Shown here one piece after another: positions 26,998 through 34,368 of a stretch of DNA of 44,320 nt. Position 1 is the first letter of the stretch; each line of letters begins with the position of its first letter. The translations under genes were made by a program, and so were the position numbers. Below the pieces are notes generated by a model, which was given only the letters and a program-made list of their open reading frames with translations, had not been told where the DNA came from and ran no database searches. The stretch is from Saccharofermentans sp. (GTDB taxonomy: Bacteria > Bacillota_A > Clostridia > Saccharofermentanales > Saccharofermentanaceae), in the NCBI GenBank assembly GCA_024695565.1, contig JAILHX010000084.1, positions 1 through 44,320 of the forward strand, in the 5' to 3' direction.

Positions 26998-27342
26998 ATG
27001 GACAGCAAAGAATTAGCCGCTAAGATTACCGATATACTTGATTCCAAGAAGGGTATTGATATCGAGACGATCGATCTGACGGGCAAGACCGTTCTTGCAG
27101 ATTATTTCGTTTTGGCAAGCGGTAATTCCACGACACAGATAAAGTCACTGGCAGACGAAGTCGAGTATGTTCTGAAGAAGGACTTTGATATCGTTCCCGA
27201 TCACATCGAGGGCCGTTCAGGAGACAAATGGATCCTCCTGGATTACAAGGACGTAGTAGTTCACGTAATGGGCCGCGAGGAGCGCCAGAACTATAACATC
27301 GAGAAGTTCTGGGAGACAAAGCGCAGGGAAGGCGAAGAGTAA
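26998..27342 (+). CDS. rsfS: Ribosomal silencing factor
   Basis: This factor binds ribosomal protein uL14 and blocks subunit joining when nutrients are scarce. The 114-residue protein shows the family pattern: KKGIDIETIDLTGKTVLADY near the N-terminus, FVLASGNSTTQIKSLADEVE, IEGRSGDKWILLDYKDVVVH, and FWETKR at the end. AAGGAG precedes the ATG. The 72-bp gap from nadD-yqeK may carry its own promoter, TTGTGTTAC followed by ATATAAAT, but this is uncertain. A strong terminator follows. Confidence 0.95.
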   Translation: MDSKELAAKITDILDSKKGIDIETIDLTGKTVLADYFVLASGNSTTQIKSLADEVEYVLKKDFDIVPDHIEGRSGDKWILLDYKDVVVHVMGREERQNYNIEKFWETKRREGEE

Positions 27343-27369
27343 TCCCAAATTTATCAGGTGATTTCCAAG

Positions 27370-27400
27370 ACCGGCAAGGGCACCCCTTGTCGGTTTTGTT
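27370..27400 (+). terminator. Rho-independent terminator after rsfS
   Basis: ACCGGCAAGGG (27370-27380) pairs with CCCTTGTCGGT (27384-27394), loop CAC, followed by TTTGTT. A second inverted repeat, TTTGTCGG (27405-27412) and CCGACAAA (27419-27426), lies 10 nt further on and shares the word TTGTCGG with it. Confidence 0.85.
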
Positions 27401-27447
27401 CTGATTTGTCGGAAAAAACCGACAAAGAATGGTGTTATGCTTTTCAC

Positions 27448-28185
27448 ATGAAGAAGAGCACGGCAGCAAAACTGAAGAACCTCATATATCCTCTGGCATT
27501 CATACTGGTGATAATCCTGAGTGTCGTCTATAAGTTTGTGTTCAAGGGCAGCGGTGACCTGTCCATAGAAGCCTTCAGGAGTGGGAAGTCGGCTGAGATA
27601 ACGGATGCATCTTCAGACAGCACGGATGTTCAGGCTGCAGCATCTGAGGAAGCAGAAGCTATGGTAACACCGGAATTTACGGAGACAGCAACAGAGCCTA
27701 TAGAGATGGTCAGCGTCTATATCTGCGGCGAAGTTAAAAATGCAGGGATCTATGAGGCCCCCAAGGGCGTTATGCTGAACGACATCATTGAAGCGGCAGG
27801 AGGCCTTACTGAGGCAGCTTCGGTCAAGAATATCAACTTCGTGTATCAGATAGAGTGCAACATGTCGATCTACATTCCGTCTGAAGATGAGATAGCAGAA
27901 GGCTTTGTCGGAGGCGACGTCATCAGGCAGGACAGTGTCTATGTCTGGGGAGCATCTTCTTCCGGCGGGACAGGTGAACCATCTTCCGGCGATACGCAGC
28001 TCATCAATATAAATACGGCGACAGAATCAGAACTAATGAGCCTGCCCGGAATAGGCGAGGTGACGGCAAAAGCGATAATCGACTACAGGGAAGATAATCC
28101 GTTTGAATCGATAGAGGATATAAAGAATGTAAGCGGCATAGGCGATTCCAAGTATGACAGGATCAAGGACTATATCTGCGTCTGA
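27448..28185 (+). CDS. comEA: ComEA-like DNA-binding membrane protein
   Basis: This is a membrane-anchored DNA receptor of competence-type DNA uptake. One N-terminal membrane segment (about residues 13-32) is followed by an acidic Ala/Thr-rich linker, an SLBB domain (VSVYICGEVKNAGIYEAPKG), a Ser/Gly linker, and a C-terminal helix-hairpin-helix pair (LININTATESELMSLPGIGE and IEDIKNVSGIGDSKYDRIKD). The frame opens at 27358, but that extension crosses the rsfS terminator; ATG 27448 is chosen. No Shine-Dalgarno is present, and an extended -10-like box TGTTATGCT ends 6 nt before the ATG, so the message may be leaderless. comEC is not adjacent. The stop abuts the convergent birA stop with no gap. 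Confidence 0.88.
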   Translation: MKKSTAAKLKNLIYPLAFILVIILSVVYKFVFKGSGDLSIEAFRSGKSAEITDASSDSTDVQAAASEEAEAMVTPEFTETATEPIEMVSVYICGEVKNAGIYEAPKGVMLNDIIEAAGGLTEAASVKNINFVYQIECNMSIYIPSEDEIAEGFVGGDVIRQDSVYVWGASSSGGTGEPSSGDTQLININTATESELMSLPGIGEVTAKAIIDYREDNPFESIEDIKNVSGIGDSKYDRIKDYICV

Positions 28186-29187
28186 TCAGGTATAGCCGTA
28201 AAGGCCCCTGACGCTGACTTCGCCGCTCTTGAGGTCCTCAACGGAGCCGTCATCGAACCTGACCTTGAGTGAGAAATCATCGTTGACTTCCAGGGCAGTG
28301 CCAGTGCGGCCGTTGCCGTTCTCGACCATGAGCGAATAAGCGGTCACTTTGCTGCCGACGGTTATGTTGAGTTCGCGGTAGCGGGCGAGGTAGTAATCAG
28401 AATTGTCGGGCCAGCATGAAGCGAGCTTATCCATTGACTTGATCATCTCGGCGGCGAGTTTAGGCCGGAAGTACTTCTCGCCGTTTTTCTCGATGGACAG
28501 GGAAGTGGCGATCCCGGATATCTCTTCGGGGAAGTCCTCCGGATCCTCATTGACGTTGACTCCTATGCCGATGATGCAGGTGTCGATGAAGCCGCTCTCG
28601 CCCTCGACGGAAACCTCTGTGAGGATGCCGCAGATCTTCTTTCTGTTGACGAGCAGGTCGTTGACCCACTTGATACTGGTGTCGATCCCGTAGGCGTTCT
28701 TTATGGCGTCAGCGACCGCTACGGCGGTCCAGCTCGTGAGGTCCGAGATCATCCCGTAGCCGGATCCGGGCTTAAGGAGATAAGACAGGTATATGCCGAC
28801 TCCTGAAGGCGAAGCAAAGCTCCTGCCGCGTCTGCCTTTGCCGCCTGTCTGCTGGTCGGCAATGACAACGGTTCCCGAAGGCGCGCCCTGCGAAGCTGAG
28901 TCCTTTAAGACTGTGTTTGTTGATCCCACGGTCTCGAAAACATGTATCTCAGCGGTTCTCGTGTCGGGCAGAAGCGCTGATATGGCGCCTTTTGAGAGGA
29001 TATCCGGGCAGTTCGTCAGAAGATACCCCTTGTTGGTTGAGGATTCTATCCCGTAACCGTCTTCACGGAGAGCTTTAACGGCCGTGTTTACGGCTGCTCT
29101 GGAGACTCCCAGGGTCCGGCTGATGGCCTCGCCTGAGATGTAACCGTCTTCTCTGCAGATAAGCTTGAGAACCTCGTCTTTAAGCAT
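28186..29187 (-). CDS. birA: Bifunctional biotin--protein ligase and biotin operon repressor
   Basis: It attaches biotin to carboxyl-carrier proteins and, in its repressor form, controls biotin genes. The N-terminal winged helix-turn-helix (ISGEAISRTLGVSRAAVNTA) is present, so this is the class II regulatory type. The ligase domain has STNTVLKD, the biotinyl-AMP loop GGKGRRGRSF, KWVNDLLVNRKKICGIL, and the C-terminal SH3-like domain. The 333-residue length is typical. GAGG precedes the ATG by 6-7 nt. A palindrome GCAAGT-AA-ACTTGC at 29223-29236 lies upstream. Confidence 0.95.
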   Translation of the reverse strand: MLKDEVLKLICREDGYISGEAISRTLGVSRAAVNTAVKALREDGYGIESSTNKGYLLTNCPDILSKGAISALLPDTRTAEIHVFETVGSTNTVLKDSASQGAPSGTVVIADQQTGGKGRRGRSFASPSGVGIYLSYLLKPGSGYGMISDLTSWTAVAVADAIKNAYGIDTSIKWVNDLLVNRKKICGILTEVSVEGESGFIDTCIIGIGVNVNEDPEDFPEEISGIATSLSIEKNGEKYFRPKLAAEMIKSMDKLASCWPDNSDYYLARYRELNITVGSKVTAYSLMVENGNGRTGTALEVNDDFSLKVRFDDGSVEDLKSGEVSVRGLYGYT

Positions 29188-29222
29188 TTGGCGCCTCTTT
29201 TTTTGATGTTTTCTTTAAATTG

Positions 29223-29236
29223 GCAAGTAAACTTGC
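29223..29236. promoter_or_regulatory. Palindromic operator candidate between birA and the HD-GYP gene
   Basis: GCAAGT (29223-29228), AA, ACTTGC (29231-29236) is a perfect 6-bp inverted repeat 36 nt upstream of birA and 87 nt upstream of the divergent HD-GYP gene. It does not match the GTTAAC-type BirA operator I know from other Firmicutes, so the binding protein is unknown. Confidence 0.4.
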
Positions 29237-29322
29237 TATTTGAAAAATAATAACACTTTGATTTGATTATGAGGTAAAATAATCATGGTAAGTGCTTTAT
29301 TTTATTATAAGTCAGGGTGACC

Positions 29323-31080
29323 ATGGGTATATATTCGAGTTTATTGGCTGGAGTAATGCTGCTCAGCATGATTTCAACGTTTGCTCTCGTGCTTTTTTCG
29401 AGGCGTGGAGCTAAGACGCTTGAGATCTTGTTGTCGGCCTGCATCATGGTCAGCAACATCGGATACTTCATGCTCTCCTGTTCCAGGAATATCGAAGAAG
29501 CGATCCTCGCGAACGCGTTGTGTTATATCGGCGGACTCTTCCTGCCGCTCCTGATCGTTTATATCCTTATCGATTATTCCGATTCCAAGGTGCCTATCTG
29601 GTTCACGGCTGCGATGATCTTCTTCAACGTCGTAGTTTTCCTGTCAGCACTTCTTACTGACAGACTTCCGTATTTTTATTCGTCACTTTTCTTCGCGCCC
29701 GGCAATCCTTCGTTCCTTATCAAGGAGCCCGGCCCGATGTATTACGTTAAGTTCATTATCCTCGCGGTTGAGGTAGCTCTCGTAGCATTCTTCACGATCC
29801 TCACATATCTCGGCAAGAGAAATGCTTCATTCAGGACAATGATGATCTACGCAGGATCGCTGATCGGTGCTCTTGTTGTTTATCTGGCAAGAAGGATCTT
29901 CGATATGCAGATCGATCTTCTGCCGTTCTTCTATCTCGTCTGCTCATTGATCCTGGACTACGTTGTTACCAGAACGACGATCTATAACGTTAACCTGAGC
30001 GTTCAGGAGAAGATCGACGAGCTCAGCACTTACGGCTATATTGCTTTCGACAGGAAGTTCAGATATGTCGGAAGCAACCCCGTATCCGAGAAGTTCTTCC
30101 CTGAGATCAAGAACGCCAGGATCGACAATAAGATCATCGCTAAGGATTACGCTCTTAAGGACCTTCTCAAGTGGGTCGCCGATAATGCCAATGAATCAAT
30201 GGCCAAGAAGCAGACCAGCGGTAAGTTCAAGAAGGCCATTGTCATCAATGACAGAAGTCCGAACGAGAGACGCCACTTGGAGTGCGAGATGAGCTTCATC
30301 CACTTCGGTTTTGATAATCACGTAACAGGCTATCTTGTAGAGATCGTTGACGACACCGAGCAGCACAACATGATCGAGTCCATGAGCTTCAGGGGTGAGT
30401 CACTGCAGCGTGAGGCTGAGCGTCAGGCTAAGAGAGCCAAGTCGATGCAGATGTCCACCATCCTCGGAATGGCTGCCATGATCGAATCCCGTGACAACTC
30501 CACGGGCGGTCACATCAACAGAACATCAGCCTGCGTAGCTTTGTTCGTTGAGCACTTAAGGAAGCTCGATGACTACAACATGAGTGAGAGCTATTGGGAT
30601 GCGGTAATTAACGCTGCTCCTCTCCACGACCTCGGTAAGATTGCGGTTGACGATGCCATCCTTAGAAAGAGAAGCGGACTTTCCGATGAAGAGTACGAGA
30701 AGATGAAGGAGCATGCTACCTTCGGTGCCGTTACCATCAATAAAGTCCTCGAAGACGTTGACGATAAGGAATTCGTTAAGGTCGCAGCCAACGTCGCCCA
30801 CTATCACCATGAGAAGTATAACGGTACGGGATACCCTGAACAGCTAAGAGGCGAGAATATTCCGTTTGAGGCCAGGATAATGGCCCTGGCAGATGTTTTC
30901 GACGCCCTGGTAAGCCGCCGTTATTACAAAGAAGCTATGCCTTATGAGGATGCTTTCGATATCATCAAATCAGAATTGGGACATCACTTCGATCCTCATC
31001 TCGGACGTATCTTCGTATCACTGAAGCCGGATATCGTCGAGCTCTACGAGACATTCAAGGATACTGACTACGAGCGCTGA
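29323..31080 (+). CDS. Membrane-bound HD-GYP phosphodiesterase with multi-helix sensor and PAS-like domain
   Basis: This is a predicted cyclic-di-GMP phosphodiesterase. About seven hydrophobic helices fill residues 1-225, like the N-terminal seven-helix module of some histidine kinases. A PAS-like domain follows (about 235-355, ELSTYGYIAFDRKFRYVGSN), then a charged coiled linker with RQAKRAK, and the HD-GYP domain (about 380-575). Catalytic signatures are intact: LHDLGKIAVDD (HD), and HHEKYNGTGYPEQLRG (GYP). ATG 29323 is chosen over GTG 29317 because AGGGTGA lies just upstream of it. No GGDEF domain is present. It converges on the MATE gene with a 9-nt gap. Confidence 0.9.
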   Translation: MGIYSSLLAGVMLLSMISTFALVLFSRRGAKTLEILLSACIMVSNIGYFMLSCSRNIEEAILANALCYIGGLFLPLLIVYILIDYSDSKVPIWFTAAMIFFNVVVFLSALLTDRLPYFYSSLFFAPGNPSFLIKEPGPMYYVKFIILAVEVALVAFFTILTYLGKRNASFRTMMIYAGSLIGALVVYLARRIFDMQIDLLPFFYLVCSLILDYVVTRTTIYNVNLSVQEKIDELSTYGYIAFDRKFRYVGSNPVSEKFFPEIKNARIDNKIIAKDYALKDLLKWVADNANESMAKKQTSGKFKKAIVINDRSPNERRHLECEMSFIHFGFDNHVTGYLVEIVDDTEQHNMIESMSFRGESLQREAERQAKRAKSMQMSTILGMAAMIESRDNSTGGHINRTSACVALFVEHLRKLDDYNMSESYWDAVINAAPLHDLGKIAVDDAILRKRSGLSDEEYEKMKEHATFGAVTINKVLEDVDDKEFVKVAANVAHYHHEKYNGTGYPEQLRGENIPFEARIMALADVFDALVSRRYYKEAMPYEDAFDIIKSELGHHFDPHLGRIFVSLKPDIVELYETFKDTDYER

Positions 31081-31089
31081 TAGCCTCGC

Positions 31090-32448
31090 TTATTTGATCT
31101 CTTCGTTGATTATGTTCCTGACCCACTTGTACTTCTTATAGTGCATAAGTACTACAGGTATCTTTATTATCTCATCCAGGTTAAGAATGAAGTAAACGAC
31201 CATAACGGGCCAGTTGAATACGAATGCCGCAAGATATCCGACAGGCACGATAAAGGCCCACATCGTAACCGTATCGCATATAAATCCGAACTTCGTATCG
31301 CCGCCGGCACCGAAGATACCGCCGATGAGCGTTGAGTTGATCGATCTGCCGAGAATGTAGTAGCTGCACATCATGAGCATGATGAACAGGTAATGCTCGG
31401 CCGTTTCCGAGAGATTTATGAAGTGCAGGATAACGGGCGCAGATGCCGCAGCAATGATTCCCAGAATGATTCCGGATATGACCGTGAGCTTGAAGAGCTT
31501 GTCGCCGTATGACTTAGCGACTTCGAGATTGCCTGCGCCGAGCTCATTGCCGATAACGATGACGCTTCCGCTTGCGATCGCAAAGCAAAGACATGATACG
31601 AGGTCTTTAACGATGGCGGCAATGGCATTGGCTGATGCAACGTCTGTACCGAGGTGACCTAATATTACCGTTATCATGGCAAAGCCGAAGCCCCAGATAA
31701 GCTGGTTCAGAAGGTACGGAAGGGTATATTTAGAGAACCTCTTACGGATGTCGATATCAACATGAAATATGTCCCTGGGCTTAAGCCTGATCTTCGTCTT
31801 CGTGAAGTAGAAGATGACGCAGAGAACAAAGCCCGTCAGATCGGCGATCGTAGTAGCCAGGGCAGCACCTGAGATCCCCATGGCAGGAGCGCCGCAAAGG
31901 CCGAAGATGAATACTGCGTTAAGGATGATATTAAGAACGACCATTACAATGCTCGCGATGGTGCAATGAAGGACCAGACCTATATTTTTCAGAAGCGTGG
32001 AAAATACCATGCTGAGGATCATGAAGATATATGAGAAAGCCGCAAATCTTAAGTAGGGGATACCGCCTTCGATGAGCTCAGGCACATCAGTAAATATCCT
32101 CATTACGCCTTCAGGCATGAACATCGTACACCCGAAGAACACTACTATTACAGGTATTGAGAGTACTATCATGTATCCGAAAACTTTCTCGATAGATCTC
32201 GTGTCGCCCTTGCCCCAATACTGGGCAGACAAGATCGCGCCTCCCTCGGTTATCGAGAAACCGAACAGTGAGAGGACAAAAGCCACCTGAGTTGCCAGTG
32301 ATACCGATGTCATCGATTCCGGTGACAGGAAGAGCAGCATTACCGCATCCGATACCGGTACGAGCGCGAACATAAAGTTCTGCAGCGTCATCGGCAGTAT
32401 CAGCTTTAGCAGTTTCTTTCTGAATGTAGTGTCGTTTCCATTTTGCAT
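31090..32448 (-). CDS. MATE-family efflux transporter
   Basis: This is a cation-coupled multidrug or metabolite exporter of the MATE/polysaccharide-flippase superfamily. It has twelve hydrophobic segments in two similar halves; LILPMTLQNFMFALVPVSDA at the start and GAPAMGISGAALATTIADL in the middle are typical. A TTG at 32469 would add seven residues, but ATG 32448 is preferred. Neither start has a Shine-Dalgarno site. An extended -10-like TGCTAAAAT (ending 32456) lies 7 nt before the ATG, which suggests a leaderless message. The substrate cannot be predicted. Confidence 0.9.
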   Translation of the reverse strand: MQNGNDTTFRKKLLKLILPMTLQNFMFALVPVSDAVMLLFLSPESMTSVSLATQVAFVLSLFGFSITEGGAILSAQYWGKGDTRSIEKVFGYMIVLSIPVIVVFFGCTMFMPEGVMRIFTDVPELIEGGIPYLRFAAFSYIFMILSMVFSTLLKNIGLVLHCTIASIVMVVLNIILNAVFIFGLCGAPAMGISGAALATTIADLTGFVLCVIFYFTKTKIRLKPRDIFHVDIDIRKRFSKYTLPYLLNQLIWGFGFAMITVILGHLGTDVASANAIAAIVKDLVSCLCFAIASGSVIVIGNELGAGNLEVAKSYGDKLFKLTVISGIILGIIAAASAPVILHFINLSETAEHYLFIMLMMCSYYILGRSINSTLIGGIFGAGGDTKFGFICDTVTMWAFIVPVGYLAAFVFNWPVMVVYFILNLDEIIKIPVVLMHYKKYKWVRNIINEEIK

Positions 32449-32581
32449 GTTGGATATTTTAGCAGACAAATAATAAAAATAAAGGGGAAGGGATTCTTTA
32501 AGGTATAATAATCAAATAAACAGAATATTTATCTGGATTATAATAAAAACTGAATTTGTATTTCTTAACGAAGGGAATATT

Positions 32582-34042
32582 ATGAAGACGTTTCTTGGGA
32601 ACAAGAAGGTAATCAATGCGATTATCGTGATATTGGCTTTGGTCTTGCTGATAGTTGTTATTCCCATTATCGCCGCATCTTTTTATTCCCGTCCGATGGC
32701 AGACGATTTCGGTTATTCTCACGGAGTCTATAGTGCAGTTCAAAATGGCGGGGGCCTCATTGACGTTTTGGCGGCCAGCTTTACCCGTGTAAAAGAGATA
32801 TATCTGGATTGGCAGGGAACATATGCTGCAGTTTTCTTCTTTACTCTTCAGCCCGGAGCATTTACTGACAAAACATACTTCTTAACAAGCATAATCCTGC
32901 TGGTTTCTCTGATTTCTTCTACATTGTTTTTCGCTGTCTCTGCATTAAAGGCTCTGGGCGCAAAACGGGAATCAGGTGCGATCTTAGCTCTTGTGATCCT
33001 TATAATCGAGATCAGTTTTGTAGTTGATAAATACCAGGCGTTCTTTTGGTGGAACGGATGCTCTTATTACACACTCTTCTATTCGATAGCACTGGTATTC
33101 TTATCGCTCTTGATCAAGATGTATAACGCAGAGAAAAAAACCGTGAAATATACTTGTTTTGCCATTTCAATTGTATTAGCAGCGCTGATCGGCGGCGGCA
33201 ATTACTCTACGGCTCTTGTTACCTCGGTCTTGTTATTTACGGGGTTAGTATTTGTCTTCGTAAAAAAGAGAAAAGCTTTCCCTTTATTCCTTATCGTGTT
33301 TGTAGTGCTGGTCCTCGGATTTGCGGTCAGCATGACCGCCCCCGGCAACAGCACTAGAGCAGCTTCCGTCTCAGGAACGTCAGCTCTTGAAGCCATAGTG
33401 CTGTCTGTCATGTATGCCTTCGTTTATATCTTCAAGTGGACGGGCCTTGCTCAGATTGCAGGGTTCATCTTGATTGCAATGATCGCGCTTCCAGCAGTTA
33501 ACAATACTAAATTCAATTTCAGATATCCGCTGTTCGTAGTGTTGTTCTCGATAATGGTCTTCGCAACACAATTTACTCCGCCCATTTATTCCATGGGATA
33601 TATCGGCGAGGGAAGACAGGTCAACATTTTCTATTACTCTTACTATTTGCTGGTCTCATTCGATATCTTCTATGTATGCGGCTGGATCAGCAAAAAGGGA
33701 CTGCTTAAGAACATGTCCGTGAACGTTAAGAGCAAGATTGCTCTTGCTTCACTTATTGTTTCAGGGTGTCTCGCTTTGGGCGGATGCCTTATCTACGGGT
33801 TAAACAACATCACATCCATTGAGATCACAAAGGCTCTGGCTGAAGGCATCCCTCAGAAATACAGCGCTGAATATGATGAGAGGATAGCTTCAATCAAGAG
33901 CGGCAATACCGCAATTAGTGATATTGAGACGATTCCGGATTTCTTTGAGAAGTTCTGCATCGAATCAGATTCAAAATACTGGGTAAACGTCCAGATGGCC
34001 GAGTATTTCGGTGTAGATGAGATAACGTTGGTATCTGATTGA
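32582..34042 (+). CDS. Polytopic membrane protein, DUF6056-like
   Basis: This 486-residue protein has about eleven hydrophobic helices. After the first helix comes the motif FYSRPMADDFGYSHG, then YLDWQGTY and QAFFWWNGCSYYT. A loop with one Asp-Asp pair after helix 1 recalls GT-C fold glycosyltransferases and the DUF6056 family, but I cannot assign a reaction. The hydrophilic C-terminus (about 400-486) is soluble. GAAGGG lies about 8 nt before the ATG. It stands alone between divergent MATE and the hairpin-rich gap. The 3' end is caught in a 23-bp imperfect tandem duplication that includes the stop codon. Confidence 0.7.
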   Translation: MKTFLGNKKVINAIIVILALVLLIVVIPIIAASFYSRPMADDFGYSHGVYSAVQNGGGLIDVLAASFTRVKEIYLDWQGTYAAVFFFTLQPGAFTDKTYFLTSIILLVSLISSTLFFAVSALKALGAKRESGAILALVILIIEISFVVDKYQAFFWWNGCSYYTLFYSIALVFLSLLIKMYNAEKKTVKYTCFAISIVLAALIGGGNYSTALVTSVLLFTGLVFVFVKKRKAFPLFLIVFVVLVLGFAVSMTAPGNSTRAASVSGTSALEAIVLSVMYAFVYIFKWTGLAQIAGFILIAMIALPAVNNTKFNFRYPLFVVLFSIMVFATQFTPPIYSMGYIGEGRQVNIFYYSYYLLVSFDIFYVCGWISKKGLLKNMSVNVKSKIALASLIVSGCLALGGCLIYGLNNITSIEITKALAEGIPQKYSAEYDERIASIKSGNTAISDIETIPDFFEKFCIESDSKYWVNVQMAEYFGVDEITLVSD

Positions 34043-34294
34043 AGACCGATTTAGTGTCTGACCGAAGGCCGATTCCGCATGGTACGAAAAAATGATGAAA
34101 CGAGTTGTTTTCATGCACTGTTTCGTCACAAAAGGCGTGAAAGTGACGTAGGAATGCGAAAAACACCTGTTTTCGTGAATGTTTCGTCACTCGAGTTCTG
34201 TATTAAATCGTCGAAAAAAGCATGAAAAAAATACAGAAAACCGTAGATTCCTGTATTTTTTCGGGGGGCGAAAACGCAAGCAAAAAATACAGAA
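34034..34294. repeat. Hairpin-rich, word-repeating intergenic region
   Basis: The 326-bp gap between the polytopic membrane protein gene and putP has no credible gene. It opens with an imperfect duplication, TCTGATTGAAGACCGATT (34034-34051) and TCTGACCGAAGGCCGATT (34057-34074). TTTCGTCAC then occurs at 34121-34129 and 34182-34190, with reverse GTGACG at 34143-34148. Next, TTCTGTATT (34196-34204) pairs with AATACAGAA (34230-34238), and CTGTATTTTTT (34251-34261) pairs with AAAAAATACAG (34282-34292) over 11 perfect bp. The putP terminator lies at the right end. Confidence 0.82.
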
Positions 34295-34300
34295 CTGCAC

Positions 34301-34339
34301 CCAACCAAAACGGGCTGCCTCCAATCGGAAGACAGCCCG
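34301..34339 (-). terminator. Rho-independent terminator of putP
   Basis: On the minus strand CGGGCTG pairs with CAGCCCG (plus-strand positions 34311-34317 and 34333-34339), with additional CTTCC-GGAGG pairing inside, followed by TTTTGGTT. Confidence 0.85.
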
Positions 34340-34368
34340 CCATCAATTGCTTTATAACACCAAAAAGA

